From assembly GCA_963707975.1 (NCBI GenBank), contig OY970177.1, forward strand, positions 2,232,001 to 2,296,000: a stretch of 64,000 bases of DNA. Direction: 5' to 3'. How positions within the stretch are numbered: the first letter of the stretch is position 1; each line of letters opens with the position of its first letter. Positions 28,648-47,032 of the stretch are shown in pieces. The notes beneath the pieces are model-generated. The model saw nothing but the letters and a program-made list of their open reading frames with translations, ran no database searches and was not told the origin of the DNA. This stretch comes from CAVVXX01 sp963707975 (GTDB lineage: Bacteria; Pseudomonadota; Alphaproteobacteria; Micropepsales; Micropepsaceae). The position numbers and the translations under genes are program-made.

Positions 28648-30733
28648 TCAGGCGTATTTTGCTTTGACTTCGTCCGCGATCGCCTGCGGCACCTGCTCGT
28701 AATGATCGAACTGCATGGAATATTGCGCGCGTCCCTGCGTCATGGAGCGCAACGTATTGATGTAACCGAACATGTTGGCGAGCGGCACCATCGCGGTGAC
28801 GACCTGGGCATTGCCGCGCGATGTCGGTGCCCTGCACTTGTCCGCGCCGCGCATTGAGATCGCCGATCACGCCGCCCAGGAAATCGTCCGGCGTCACCAC
28901 TTCGACCTTCATGATCGGCTCCAGCAGCTTGACACGCGCCGCGCTGGCCAGTTCGCGAAACGCCGCGCGTGCCGCGATGTCGAAGGTGAGCGCGTTGGAT
29001 GTCCACTTCGTGATAATCGCCGTCGGTCAGCGTCGCCTTGAAGTCGATGACCGGAAAGCCTGCCAGCAAGCCGGATTCCTTCTGCGCCTTGATGCCCTTC
29101 TCGACCGACGGAATGAATTCCTTCGGCACCGAGCCGCCGACCACATCGTTCTCGAACACAAAGCCCGAACCCGGCGGCAACGGCTCGAAAGTCGATCTTG
29201 ACTCGCGCGAACTGGCCCGCGCCGCCGGTCTGCTTCTTGTGCGTGTAATCGATGGTCCACGGGCTTCGTAAGCGTTTCGCGATAGGCCACCTGCGGCGCG
29301 CCGACATTGGCGTCGACCTTATAGGTGCGCTTCAGGATATCGACCTTGATCTCGAGATGCAGCTCGCCCATGCCCTTGAGGATGGTCTGGCCGGATTCCT
29401 GATCGGTGGAGACGCGGAAGGAAGGGTCTTCCTGCGCCAGGCGCTGCAGCGCCATGCCCATCTTTTCCTGGTCGGCTTTGATCTTCGGCTCGATCGCGAC
29501 CTCGATCACCGGATCGGGGAATTCCATGCGCTCCAGGATCGACCGGGTTGTTGCGGATCGCACAGCGTTTCGCCGGTGGTGGTGTATCTTCAGGCCGGCA
29601 AAGGCCACGATGTCGCCGGCATAGGCTTCCTTGATGTCTTCGCGGTTGTTGGCATGCATCAGCAGCATGCGCCCGACGCGTTCCTTCTTGTCCTTGACCG
29701 AATTCAGCACGCCGGTGCCGGACGCCACCGCGCCGGAATAAATGCGCACGAAGGTGATCGAGCCGACGAAGGGATCGTCCATGATCTTGAAGGCGAGGCC
29801 CGCGAACGGCGCCTTGTCGTCGGCGGGGCGGTCGACCTTCTCGTCCTTGTGCGGCAGTGTGCCTTCGACCGGGGGAATATCGAGCGGGGACGGCAGGTAA
29901 TCGACCACAGCGTCGAGCAGCGGCTGCACGCCCTTGTTCTTGAAGGCCGAGCCGCACATCACCGGCACGAAGTGGAACGTGATCGCGCCCTTGCGGATGC
30001 AGCGTTTGAGATCTTCGACGCTGGGATGCTTGCCGTCGAGATAGGCTTCGAGAAGCTTGTCGTCTTCCTCGACCGCCATTTCGACCAGCTTGGTGTGCAG
30101 CTCGTCGGCCTTGTCCTTGAGGTCGGCCGGAATTTCCACGTTCGTCGTAATTCGGCGCCAAGCTGTTCGTCCTTCCAGACCAGCGCCTTCATCGCCACGA
30201 TGTCGACGATGCCCTTGAAGCCCGCCTTCGACGCCGATCGGCCAGTTGATCACCATCGGCCTGGTGCCGAGGCGGTCGATCATCATCTGTACGCAGCGCG
30301 GGAAATCGGCGCCGGTGCGGTCCATCTTGTTGACGAAGCAGATGCGCGGCACGTGATATTTGTCGGCCTGGCGCCACACGGTTTCGGATTGCGGCTCGAC
30401 GCCCGCAACCGCGTCGAACACCGCCACCGCGCCGTCCAGCACGCGCATCGAACGCTCGACCTCGATGGTGAAATCGACGTGGCCAGGCGTGTCGATGATG
30501 TTGATGCGATGATCTTTCCAGAAACAGGTGGTGGCGGCCGACGTGATGGTGATGCCGCGCTCCTGCTCCTGCTCCATGAAATCCATGGTGGCGGCGCCAT
30601 CATGCACTTCGCCGATCTTGTGGCTGCGGCCCGTGTAATAGAGAATGCGCTCGGTCGTCGTCGTCTTGCCGGCGTCGATATGCGCGGCAATGCCGATATT
30701 GCGATAACGATCGAGAGGGGTTTGGCGGGGCAT
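28648..30733 (-). CDS. fusA: Elongation factor G (frameshifted)
   Basis: Translocase GTPase of about 692 residues. The G domain is in one clean frame: MPRQTPLDRYRNIGIAAHID AGKTTTTERILYYTGRSHKI, DTPGHVDFTIEVERSMRVLD, and CFVNKMDRTGADF (NKxD). Domains II-V follow: APFAGLAFKIMDDPFVGSIT, RMLLMHANNREDIKEAYAGD, RVSTDQESGQTILKGMGELH and, after shifts near 29265, 29185, 29000 and 28825, SIPKEFIP-like and NMFGYINTLRSMTQGRAQYS MQFDHYEQVPQAIADEVKAK YA. Indels also occur near 30230, 30150, 29585 and 29543. It starts 15 bp after rpsG. Confidence 0.95.
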
Positions 30734-30748
30734 CGGGGTTTACTCAGC

Positions 30749-31219
30749 TCACCAGCGATAATGCGAGAAGGCGCGGTTGGCTTCGGCCATCTTGTGGGTG
30801 TCTTCGCGCTTCTTCACCGCCGTGCCGCGGTTGTTCGCCGCGTCCATCAGCTCGCCCGAAAGCCTGGCCATCATGGTGGGCTCGTTGCGTGCGCGCGCGG
30901 CCGTAATGATCCAGCGGATGGCGAGCGCGCGGCTGCGATCGGTGCGCACTTCGACTGGCACCTGATAGGTGGCGCCGCCGACGCGCCGCGAGCGCACTTC
31001 CAGCGCCGGACTGACATTGCGCAGCGCCTCGTGAAAGACGTTGAGCGGATCCTGCTGGTTTTCTGCTGGATCACATCGAAGGCGCCATAAACGATGCCTT
31101 CGGTCAGCCGATTTCTTGCCCTCATACATCAGGCAGTTCATGAATTTGGCGAGAACGAGATCGCCATATTTGGCGTCGGGGATGATCTCGCGGTGTTCTG
31201 CGCGGTGGCGGCGTGACAT
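30749..31219 (-). CDS. rpsG: 30S ribosomal protein S7 (frameshifted)
   Basis: Head-assembly initiator and, in enterobacteria, translational regulator of the str operon. MSRRHRAEHREIIPDAKYGD LVLAKFMNCLMYEGKKSA is in the first frame; EGIVYGAFDVIQQKT is in a second after a break near 31107. A lost C near 31060 precedes QDPLNVFHEALRNVSPALEV RSRRVGGATYQVPVEVRTDR and the C-terminus HKMAEANRAFSHYRW. The length is the standard 156 residues. Confidence 0.94.
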   Translation of the reverse strand: MSRRHRAEHREIIPDAKYGDLVLAKFMNCLMYEGKKSADRRHRLWRLRCDPAENQQDPLNVFHEALRNVSPALEVRSRRVGGATYQVPVEVRTDRSRALAIRWIITAARARNEPTMMARLSGELMDAANNRGTAVKKREDTHKMAEANRAFSHYRW

Positions 31220-31229
31220 CGGGCGCTCC

Positions 31230-31602
31230 TTATTTCGGCCGCTTGGCGCCATAAAGCGAACGGCGTTGCTTGCGGTCCTTGACGCCCTGGGTGTCGAGCA
31301 CGCCGCGCAGGATGTGATAGCGCACGCCCGGAAGGTCTTTCACGCGGCCGCCGCGGATCAGCACGACGGAATGTTCCTGCAGATTATGGCCTTCGCCCGG
31401 AATGTAGCTCACCACTTCGAAGCCATTGGTCAGGCGCACCTTGGCAACCTTGCGCAAAGCCGAGTTCGGCTTTTTCGGCGTCGTCGTATAGACGCGCGTG
31501 CAAACGCCGCGTTTTTGCGGGCAGTTGTTAAGCGCCGGCACCTTGTTGCGCTTGGGCTTTGCGCCGCGCGGCTTTGCGCATCAGCTGATTGACCGTCGGC
31601 AT
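31230..31602 (-). CDS. rpsL: 30S ribosomal protein S12 (one early frameshift)
   Basis: Decoding-centre protein and the classical streptomycin target. MPTVNQLMRK is in one frame; an extra base near 31574 separates it from the rest, PRGAKPKRNKVPALNNCPQK then RGVCTRVYTTTPKKPNSALR KVAKVRLTNGFEV and GGRVKDLPGVRYHILRGVLD. The two drug-response regions (TTPKKPNSA and GRVKDLPG) are wild-type in appearance. First gene of the str operon, with a promoter candidate at 31788-31817 about 185 bp upstream. Confidence 0.95.
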
Positions 31603-31977
31603 TCGTCTCGCTGTCCTCTTTCAACAAACCAAGTTGCAACGGGCCAGCCCGCCAATCGGGTGGCCCAGAATGCGGAGGACCGGGCGCGGACTTAAGCGCC
31701 GGGTCGCGCTACGCAGATTTCACGGCTTCAAAGCAGCGTTTCGGGCGGGAATTCCGCGCGCCGACTGCCTGCCACGAAGGTGGGCCGTATATATGGGGCC
31801 GCGCTGCAGCGCGTCAATAGCGCGAGGGGCGATTTTCGCGAGGAAATACAAGGCTGGAATCGGGTATCACGGCCCCTGCCGGTCAACATTTTCGCTCAGG
31901 TTAAAGGCCACCAAGCCTCTGATTGACAGCGCCTACCCTACATGCGACTGATTGTCATTATTAGTCGCAGGGGGGGA
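31603..31977. other. Divergent control region, rpsL / barrel gene
   Basis: 375 bp without a gene. It holds the predicted str-operon promoter (31788-31817), a roughly 185-nt 5' leader for rpsL that includes a gggccagcccgccaatcggg / tggccc hairpin near 31640-31670, and on the plus strand a TTGACA at 31923-31928 that could be the -35 of the barrel gene, although its -10 is weak. Confidence 0.6.
31788..31817 (-). promoter_or_regulatory. Sigma-70-type promoter of the str operon
   Basis: On the minus strand TTGACG (31812-31817) and TATATA (31788-31793) are separated by 18 bp. This is a near-consensus housekeeping promoter facing rpsL. The spacer contains the palindrome cgctgcagcg. Position and quality make it the likely main promoter for rpsL-rpsG-fusA-tuf and the downstream ribosomal genes. 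Confidence 0.7.
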
Positions 31978-32820
31978 ATGATGGATTTCAGGCTTTTGGC
32001 CAGGGTTTTGGCCATATCGGCCGGCAGTTTGTGCGCTCTTTGTAGCGCGCCCGCAGCAGCCGACGAACAGCCCTATGTGCTGCTCTACTCCACGGACCTG
32101 GAGGAACAGGGTACGGGCGAGATCGAACAATGGCTCAGCTGGGCGGATCAGCACACCCATGCCAGTTTTCAATCCTTCGAAAGCCGGACGGAATTCGAAT
32201 ACGGCATCACCAGCAATTTTCAGGGCTCGCTTTATCTGAACTACGACTGGTCGCACGAGCGCGACCGGCTTTCGGGCGTACTGGATCGCGACAGTTTTGC
32301 CGGCGTGTCCGGCGAGCTCATCTATCGCCTGCTGGATGACGAGCGCGATCCCATCGGCCTCGCGGTTTATCTGGAGCCCAGCTGGGGCGCCGAGGAGCGC
32401 GAGGTGGAGGCGAAAATCCTGCTGCAGAAGAATTTTTTCGGCGAGGCGCTGCGCCTAGACGTGAACATCAACCTCGAAGACACCTGGGATCGCGATCACG
32501 GCATATGGGAAAAGGGAAGCGCGCTTGAATTCAGGACGGGCCTTGCCTATGCCCCCACGCCCGACTGGTCCGTCGCAGCCGAATTCAGCAACGAAAATGA
32601 ATATGACGGCCTGCTCATCGGTGGCTCTGCCCATGCTCAATCGAGCGCCTATTACCTTGGACCGACATTTCAGTATTCCTTCAAACCGATAACCGTGACG
32701 CTGGGCGCAGAGGCGCAATTGCCCTGGGCGAGCGGCAGCGTGCCCGGCGCTGTCGAGCATGGTTTTTCGAGCGACGCCGAGCGCTATCGCGTTCTGCTGC
32801 GTTTCAACGCGGATATATAG
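31978..32820 (+). CDS. Predicted outer-membrane beta-barrel protein (unknown function)
   Basis: 280 residues from the ATG at 31978, which follows a ggggggg Shine-Dalgarno-like run; the ATG at 31981 is equally possible. A signal peptide (LLARVLAISAGSLCALCSAP AAAD) precedes a mature part made of alternating polar/hydrophobic strands typical of barrels: SFESRTEFEYGITSNFQGSL YLNYDW, GLAVYLEPSWGA, KILLQKNFFGEALRLDVNIN, ALEFRTGLAYAPTPDWSVAA and SAYYLGPTFQYSFKPITVTL. It ends YRVLLRFNADI. It resembles uncharacterised alphaproteobacterial outer-membrane proteins, but I cannot name a family. The frame is fully intact although it lies between heavily broken genes. It is convergent with ogt, adjoining it with no gap. 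Confidence 0.82.
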   Translation: MMDFRLLARVLAISAGSLCALCSAPAAADEQPYVLLYSTDLEEQGTGEIEQWLSWADQHTHASFQSFESRTEFEYGITSNFQGSLYLNYDWSHERDRLSGVLDRDSFAGVSGELIYRLLDDERDPIGLAVYLEPSWGAEEREVEAKILLQKNFFGEALRLDVNINLEDTWDRDHGIWEKGSALEFRTGLAYAPTPDWSVAAEFSNENEYDGLLIGGSAHAQSSAYYLGPTFQYSFKPITVTLGAEAQLPWASGSVPGAVEHGFSSDAERYRVLLRFNADI

Positions 32821-33333
32821 TCAGGCAAACAGATCGAGCCTGCGGCCCGTCACGCGGGCTTCGTGCGCGAGCAGCGCGCGCTTCAGGGGCAATCCGCCGC
32901 CATAGCCGGTGAGCGAACCGTCGCTGCCGATGACGCGGTGGCAGGGCACGATGAGGGCGATTGGATTTTCCGCGTTGGCGACGCCCACGGCGCGGGCGGC
33001 TGTGTTTGTGAGCCCAAGCTTCCTGGCGATGGCGCCGTAACTCGTTGTTTCGCCAAAGGGAATTTCCATAAGTTCTTCCCAGACGCGGTGATGGAATTCG
33101 GGGCCTTCGGCCTTGCGCTCGAATTCGAATTCGCGGCGTTTGCCAGCGTCGTATTCCGCGATCTGTTTTTGCACTTCGCCCAATGCTTTATCGTTTTGCT
33201 CGGCGGATGGATCGACTTTTGCCGCGCCGCCCGCGCGCAGATTGAAACGCAGCAGCCTGCCTTGGCTGTCAACCCAGGCAGCGAAGCGGCCGAATTTGGA
33301 TTCAATCGGCGCCCAATAGATTTTCGTGTTCAT
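32821..33333 (-). CDS. ogt: Methylated-DNA--protein-cysteine S-methyltransferase
   Basis: 170-residue suicide repair protein that removes alkyl groups from O6-alkylguanine. The acceptor-site motif IALIVPCHRVIGSDGSLTGY carries the reactive Cys; upstream, RVWEELMEIPFGETTSYGAI is the DNA-recognition helix-turn-helix, and TNTAARAVGVANAENP contains the arginine-finger region. The N-terminal domain (MNTKIYWAPIESKFGRFAAW) is the usual small fold. It ends exactly where the convergent barrel gene ends. Intact, while rpoC next to it is not. Ogt-type, not Ada, since no regulatory domain is fused. Confidence 0.94.
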   Translation of the reverse strand: MNTKIYWAPIESKFGRFAAWVDSQGRLLRFNLRAGGAAKVDPSAEQNDKALGEVQKQIAEYDAGKRREFEFERKAEGPEFHHRVWEELMEIPFGETTSYGAIARKLGLTNTAARAVGVANAENPIALIVPCHRVIGSDGSLTGYGGGLPLKRALLAHEARVTGRRLDLFA

Positions 33334-33403
33334 GATCGGATGCTAGCGCAAACCGTATGCGCGCGCCGCCCGGTTCTTGCGGAGATTCACCTGAAAAAAA
33401 CAG

Positions 33404-33478
33404 CCTCACCCTGAGCTTGTCGAGGGGTGAGGCCCTTGTTTTCACCCCCTCATGCTTCGACAAGCTCAGCATGAGGGG
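33404..33478. repeat. Palindrome pair 3 (CACCC type + CATGC type)
   Basis: cctcaccctgagcttgtcga...gtgagg at 33404-33432 and cccctcatgcttcgacaagc...gagggg at 33446-33478. It lies immediately downstream of rpoC, before ogt, where it could end or process the rpoBC transcript. Confidence 0.88.
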
Positions 33479-33487
33479 ATTGTCTCG

Positions 33488-37685
<4,198 letters not shown>

Positions 37686-37730
37686 ACTTTGCCTCTTTCA
37701 CTTTAGCGGCATTGCCGCTTCATCTGGATC

Positions 37731-37806
37731 CCTCACCCTGCGACAAGCTCAGGGTGAGGTGAATTTTTCATAAGACCCTCATGCTGAGCTTGTCGAAGCA
37801 TGAGGG
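37731..37806. repeat. Palindrome pair 4 (CACCC type + CATGC type)
   Basis: cctcaccctgcgacaagctc...ggtgagg at 37731-37759 and ccctcatgctgagcttgtcg...catgaggg at 37776-37806. It occupies most of the rpoB-rpoC intergenic region, so it must be transcribed in the rpoBC mRNA. Confidence 0.9.
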
Positions 37807-37815
37807 CGCGATGTG

Positions 37816-41927
<4,112 letters not shown>

Positions 41928-42065
41928 TTCGGTTCCTTTACGACCTTCACGTTAGCCAGCGAAGCGAACAAAACCCGCCTGCCCCTCCGGCGGGGTCACC
42001 GCCGGGGGGACGGGTGAACGCAATATGTCAGCGTCAGCCGGCTTTTCAACCGGCTCACGCCTCCC

Positions 42066-42443
42066 TTACTTCAGCTCGACTTTCGCGCCTGCGTCTTCGA
42101 GCTGCTTCTTGATCTTGGCGGCTTCGTCCTTGCCGACATCGTGCCTTGACTTCTTTGGGAGCGCCTTCGACCAGGTCCTTGGCTTCCTTGAGGCCCAGGC
42201 CCGTGATGGCGCGGACTTCCTTGATGACGTTGATCTTCTTGTCGCCGGCTTCGGCCAGAATGACCGTGAATTCGGTCTTTTCGACCGCGGAGCGCTGCGC
42301 CGGCAGCCGGACGCCGCCGCAGCAACCGCCACCGGGGCGGCGGCCGAAACGCCCCACTTTTCTTCCAGCAGCTTGGCGAGTTCCGCTGCTTCCAGGACCG
42401 TGAGGGCCGACAGGTCTTCAACGAGCTTTTCGATCTTCGACAT
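42066..42443 (-). CDS. rplL: 50S ribosomal protein L7/L12 (frameshifted)
   Basis: Stalk protein that recruits translational GTPases. N-terminal dimerisation domain MSKIEKLVEDLSALTVLEAA ELAKLLEEKWG, the Ala-rich hinge, then in a second frame the C-terminal domain TEFTVILAEAGDKKINVIKE VRAITGLGLKEAKDLVEGAP, and in the first frame again AAKIKKQLEDAGAKVELK. Indels lie near 42303 and 42145. Net length is the usual 125 residues. Confidence 0.94.
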   Translation of the reverse strand: MSKIEKLVEDLSALTVLEAAELAKLLEEKWGVSAAAPVAVAAAASGCRRSAPRSKRPNSRSFWPKPATRRSTSSRKSAPSRAWASRKPRTWSKALPKKSRHDVGKDEAAKIKKQLEDAGAKVELK

Positions 42444-42494
42444 TTCTAGAGTTCCTATATGGGTTCGGGTTTGGATGTTTATTCCAGTGATCGC

Positions 42495-43015
42495 TTACGC
42501 CGCTTCCTTCTTGGAATGCGCCGATGAACCCGGGCGAGCTGACCGGCGGGCGCCTGCAGGACACCGGCAATCTTGGTCGCCGGGCGCCTGCAAGCAGACC
42601 CACGATCTTGCCCCGCAGCTCGTCGAGCGACGGCAGGGTGGCAAGGGCCTTGACGCCATCCGGCATCCGAGCGCCGTCGCCCGACCGCGCCGCCCAGGAT
42701 CACGAGCTTGTCGTTGTCCTTGGCGTAAGCGACCACGACCTTCGAGGCGGCGACCGGATCCTTCGAAAAGGCAATTCCGGTCGGCCCCTTGAAGAGATGC
42801 GGCGATGCCCGCGACGGGCGTTCCTTCCAGCGCACGCACGGCAAGACGGTTCTTCGCCACCTGGAACGACGCCCCGGCTTTGCGCGCAGCGCGACCGGAG
42901 ATCGCTCATTTCGGCGACCGTCATGCCGGTATAGTGGGCGACGACCACAGGAGCCGGCTTCGCCAAAGAGCCCTTTCAGGCTTTCGACGACTTCCGCTTT
43001 TTTGGCTTTTTCCAC
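42495..43015 (-). CDS. rplJ: 50S ribosomal protein L10, GTG start (frameshifted)
   Basis: Anchors L7/L12 to the ribosome and, with it, represses translation of its own mRNA in many bacteria. The start is the GTG at 43015 with gaggag at 43024-43029 upstream, giving (M)EKAKKAEVVESLKGLF. VVVAHYTGMTVAEMSDLR, AKNRLAVRALEGTPV and LFKGPTGIAFSKDPVAASKV VVAYAKDNDKLVILGGAV follow in different frames, ending in GAFQKKEAA. Breaks occur near 42955, 42885, 42800, 42675 and 42570. Confidence 0.92.
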
Positions 43016-43020
43016 TATCC

Positions 43021-43219
43021 ACTTCTCCTCAACGGAAGCCGCGTGGCGTTCCCACGGCCTCCCCCTGTGACACATCCCGCGAAGGAACTTTCCCTCGCGG
43101 TCTCCCGTCCCAGGGTTCAAACCCGAACCCCGTCTGGGCTGGAACGTTTAAGTCCTTGCGAACTCCAGCGGTCTCGGACAGGTCCCGGCGATCGCCCGCC
43201 GGAATTCTTTCAACTACCG
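43021..43219 (-). promoter_or_regulatory. Probable L10 leader of rplJ-rplL
   Basis: About 200 nt of non-coding sequence between rplA and rplJ. On the minus strand it contains ggagttcgcaaggacttaaa, the g-a-rich cgggagaccgcgagggaaag with partners ccttcgcggg, and the rplJ Shine-Dalgarno. L10-L12 complexes bind such leaders to shut down translation in other bacteria; assignment here rests on position and foldability, not on a covariance search. Confidence 0.5.
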
Positions 43220-43290
43220 CCCTCATGCTGAGCTTGTCGAAGCATGAGGGACAATTTCGGTCTCACCCTTCGACAAGCTCAGGGTGAGGA
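43220..43290. repeat. Palindrome pair 5 (CATGC type + CACCC type)
   Basis: ccctcatgctgagcttgtcg...catgaggg at 43220-43250 and tctcacccttcgacaagctc...gtgagga at 43261-43290. It lies between rplA and the L10 leader, where transcript processing or attenuation would uncouple rplKA from rplJL. Confidence 0.9.
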
Positions 43291-43299
43291 TTCATTTGT

Positions 43300-44009
43300 T
43301 TATCCTTCAGCCTGGCCGACGGACGCGAGCGCGATCTTCACGCCCGGGCCCATGGTCGAGCTAGATGGAAATCTTCTTCAGATAGTTGCCTTTGGCGCCG
43401 GAGCGGCTTGCGCCTTGATCACGCAGTCGATGAACGCCTGCACATTCGCGACGATGCGCGTCTTCGTTCGAAGCTCGCCTTGCCGACGCCGGCCTGAACG
43501 ATGCCCGCCTTCTCGACGCGGAATTCGACCGCGCCGCCCTTGGCGTCCTTGACCGCCTGGGTCACGTCCATGGTCACCGTGCCGACTTTCGGGTTCGGCA
43601 TCAGCCTGCGCGGGCCCAGCACTTTGCCGAGGCGGCCCGACAATGCCCATCATGTCGGGCGTGGCGATGCAGCGGTCGAAATCGATCTTCGCCCTTGTTG
43701 ACCTTCTCGGCCAGATCTTCCGCGCCGACGATATCGGCGCCGGCCTTCTTGGCCTCATCGGCCTTGGCGCCCTTGGCGAACACCGCCACGCGCAGCGCTG
43801 CGGCCAGTGCCATTCGGCAGCGACACCACGCCGCGCACCATCTGGTCGGCATGTTGCGGATCGACGCCGAGATTGATGGCCAGCTCGATGGTTTCGTCGA
43901 ACTTCGCGGTCGCGCGCGCCTTCACCAGCTTCACCGCTTCTTCCACGGATAGGCTCTTGCTGCGGTCGAGGCCTTCCATGGCCTTCTTGAATCGCTTTGA
44001 GGTTGCCAT
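43300..44009 (-). CDS. rplA: 50S ribosomal protein L1 (frameshifted)
   Basis: L1-stalk protein and, in enterobacteria, repressor of the rplKA mRNA. One frame carries MATSKRFKKAMEGLDRSKSL SVEEAVKLVKARATAKFDET IELAINLGVDPQHADQMVRG VVSLPNGT. Others carry VAVFAKGAKADEAKKAGADI VGAEDLAEKVNKG, MSGRLGKVLGPRRLMPNPKV GTVTMDVTQAVKDAKGGAVE FRVEKAGIVQAGVGKASFE and the end SSTMGPGVKIALASVGQAEG. At CCATC(T)AGCTCG near 43359 an extra T makes a premature TAG. Length is about 235 residues. Confidence 0.94.
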
Positions 44010-44011
44010 GG

Positions 44012-44441
44012 TCAGTCCCTCACCTCGATGCCCATCGAGCGCGCCGAGCCCTCGATCAGGCGCATCGCCATGTCGATGTCGTTGGCGTTCAGGTCCTTCA
44101 TCTTGGCTTCGGCGATCTCGCGCACCTGCGCCTTGGTCACCGAGCCGGCCGTGGTCGCGCCCGGGCGTCTTGGAACCGGACTCCAGCTTCGCCGCCTTCT
44201 TGAGGAAATAGGAGGCGGGCGCCGTCTTCATCTCGAAGGTGAAGGACTTGTCCGAGAACACGGTGATGGTCACCGGAATCGGCATGCCCTTTTCCTGGTC
44301 CTGCGTCTTGGCGTTGAACGCCTTGCAAAACTCCATGATGTTGAGGCCGCGCTGGCCCAGAGCCGGGCCGATGGGCGGCGACGGATTGGCCGAGCCCGCC
44401 GGCACCTGCAATTTGACGTAACCGACAATCTTCTTCGCCAC
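44012..44441 (-). CDS. rplK: 50S ribosomal protein L11 (frameshifted)
   Basis: Binds the GTPase-associated 23S rRNA and is needed for ribosome-dependent activation of Rel. MAKKIVGYVKLQVPAGSANP SPPIGPALGQRGLNIMEFCK AFNAKTQDQEKGMPIPVTIT VFSDKSFTFEMKTAPASYFL KKAAKLESGSKTPG is intact. An extra base near 44167 shifts the rest, where KAQVREIAEAKMKDLNANDI and RLIEGSARSMGIEVRD are legible. Normal length, 142 residues. Confidence 0.95.
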
Positions 44442-44513
44442 TGTCTCGTCCGCCTCCTTAGCGGTTTGCGGTGCGAACAGGACCTGGCCGCGCGTCCTGC
44501 CCCGAAGGCCGGG

Positions 44514-45069
44514 TTAAACTTTCTCGACCTGCGTAAATTCCAATTCGACCGGCGTAGCCCGGCCGAAGATCGACACAGCCACCTTCACGCGGCAGCGGTC
44601 CTCGTCGACCTCTTCCACCGTGCCGTTGAACGAGGTGAACGGGCCGTCGGCCACGCGCACCTGCTCGCCGATCTCGAAGGTGATGGAGGGCTTGGGATGC
44701 TCCGCGCCTTCCTGCACCTGGTTGAGGATGCGATCCACTTCGCTCTGGCGCAGCGGCATCGGCTTGTTGTTCTGGCCCAAGAAACCCGTCACCTTCGGCA
44801 CGTTCTTGATCAGGTGATAGGCCTCGTCGGTCAGCTTGGCGTTCACCAGAACATAGCCGGGCAGGAATTTGCGCTCGGCATTGACCTTCTGGCCGCGGCG
44901 CACTTCCACCACTTCCTCGGTCGGCACCAGCACGTCCTCGATGAGATCCGTCGAGGCCCTGGAGCTTCGCCTGACGCTTGATCTCCTCGGCCACCTTCTT
45001 CTCGAAATTCGAATAGGTGTGGACGATGTACCAGCGCGCGGGCGTTTCCATGGTGGTCTGGTCGCTCAT
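44514..45069 (-). CDS. nusG: Transcription termination/antitermination factor NusG (one frameshift)
   Basis: Couples RNA polymerase to Rho and to the ribosome. METPARWYIVHTYSNFEKKV AEEIKRQAKLQGL is the start of the NGN domain. A single break near 44957 precedes IEDVLVPTEEVVEVRRGQKV NAERKFLPGYVLVNAKLTDE AYHLIKNVPKVTGFLG. The C-terminal KOW domain is EIGEQVRVADGPFTSFNGTV EEVDEDRCRVKVAVSIFGRA TPVELEFTQVEKV. About 185 residues. It starts 5 bp after secE. Confidence 0.95.
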
Positions 45070-45074
45070 GCTCC

Positions 45075-45343
45075 TCAGCTCCCCATGCCCAGCAGCTTGG
45101 TCTCGCCATAGCCAAGCACAGAGTCCACGACGAAAAAGAACACCATGGTGAGCACGACCATGATGAACACCATCATCGGTGGTGAGCCAGGTTTCCTTCC
45201 AGGTCGGCCACGTGACCTTCGAGCATCTCGCGGCGCACTTCCTGAAAGAACTGAATCGGCCGACGCGGCGCGGCGGCACGGGCGCCGGCACATCCTTCCG
45301 CTTGCCGTCCTTGGTTACGTCACTCGGCCATCGTCACGTTCAT
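45075..45343 (-). CDS. secE: Preprotein translocase subunit SecE (frameshifted)
   Basis: Small single-helix partner of SecY. The C-terminal half carries the membrane helix MMVFIMVVLTMVFFFVVDSV LGYGETKLLGMGS. Upstream, in another frame, RPIQFFQEVRREMLE and then VTWPTWKETWLTT form the conserved amphipathic segment; the N-terminus DVTKDGKRKDVPAPVPPRR is charged. The likely start is the ATG at 45343 or 45331; an extra T near 45320 creates an early TGA. The gene lies just after tRNA-Trp and before nusG, the standard order. Confidence 0.88.
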
Positions 45344-45357
45344 TCTTTCCATTCAAT

Positions 45358-45433
45358 TGGCAGGAGTGGAGGGACTCGAACCCACGGCCTACGGTTTTGG
45401 AGACCGCTGCTCTACCAACTGAGCTACACTCCT
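45358..45433 (-). tRNA. trnW: tRNA-Trp (anticodon CCA)
   Basis: Minus-strand cloverleaf beginning aggagtgtagctcagttggt, with anticodon stem-loop gcggt-ctccaaa-accgt, T arm gtgggttcgagtccc and acceptor cactcct. The 3' CCA is encoded (45358-45360). It lies between tuf and secE, the usual alphaproteobacterial site. Confidence 0.95.
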
Positions 45434-45530
45434 ATGTACTCCGGGCATGCCGCTTCGGCGCCCTCGCCACGATTCGCAATTACACGTTGGCCGTCTCGTT
45501 TCGGTTTCGCGCATTTCGTATAAACAAGTC

Positions 45531-46723
<1,193 letters not shown>

Positions 46724-46849
46724 TGTCGTCTACCTTCTGTCTTTCTTTTCCATTTCAGTCCGCCTTCGTCCTTCGGACTTCGGCGCGACAGCCTTCGCTG
46801 CCTATTTCCTCTCTGGTTCACCGAGCCGTAGCTGCGAAGCAGCGAAGGC

Positions 46850-46923
46850 TGGAGCGGGTGAAGGGAATCGAACCCTCGTCATCAGCTTGGAAGGCTGTTG
46901 CTCTACCATTGAGCTACACCCGC
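46850..46923 (-). tRNA. trnG: tRNA-Gly (anticodon TCC)
   Basis: Minus-strand gcgggtgtagctcaatggta start, anticodon loop cttccaa giving TCC, T arm gagggttcgattccctt, and acceptor cacccgc with an encoded CCA at 46850-46852. Confidence 0.95.
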
Positions 46924-47032
46924 CATTTTCGACCTTTCTTCGCCAACCCGTCTTCGCGGCTCGTCGCCGCTTCGGCGGGCACGCTTCGCCCCAATCGTTC
47001 TGGCTGCGCCACGCGAAGCCATCTGGCGAAGG

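Noticed and set aside
29252..31090. A 612-codon plus-strand reading frame over fusA and rpsG
   Set aside because: It is the complement of a highly conserved minus-strand gene pair, is rich in His/Arg/Ala, and has no family features; a high-GC shadow.
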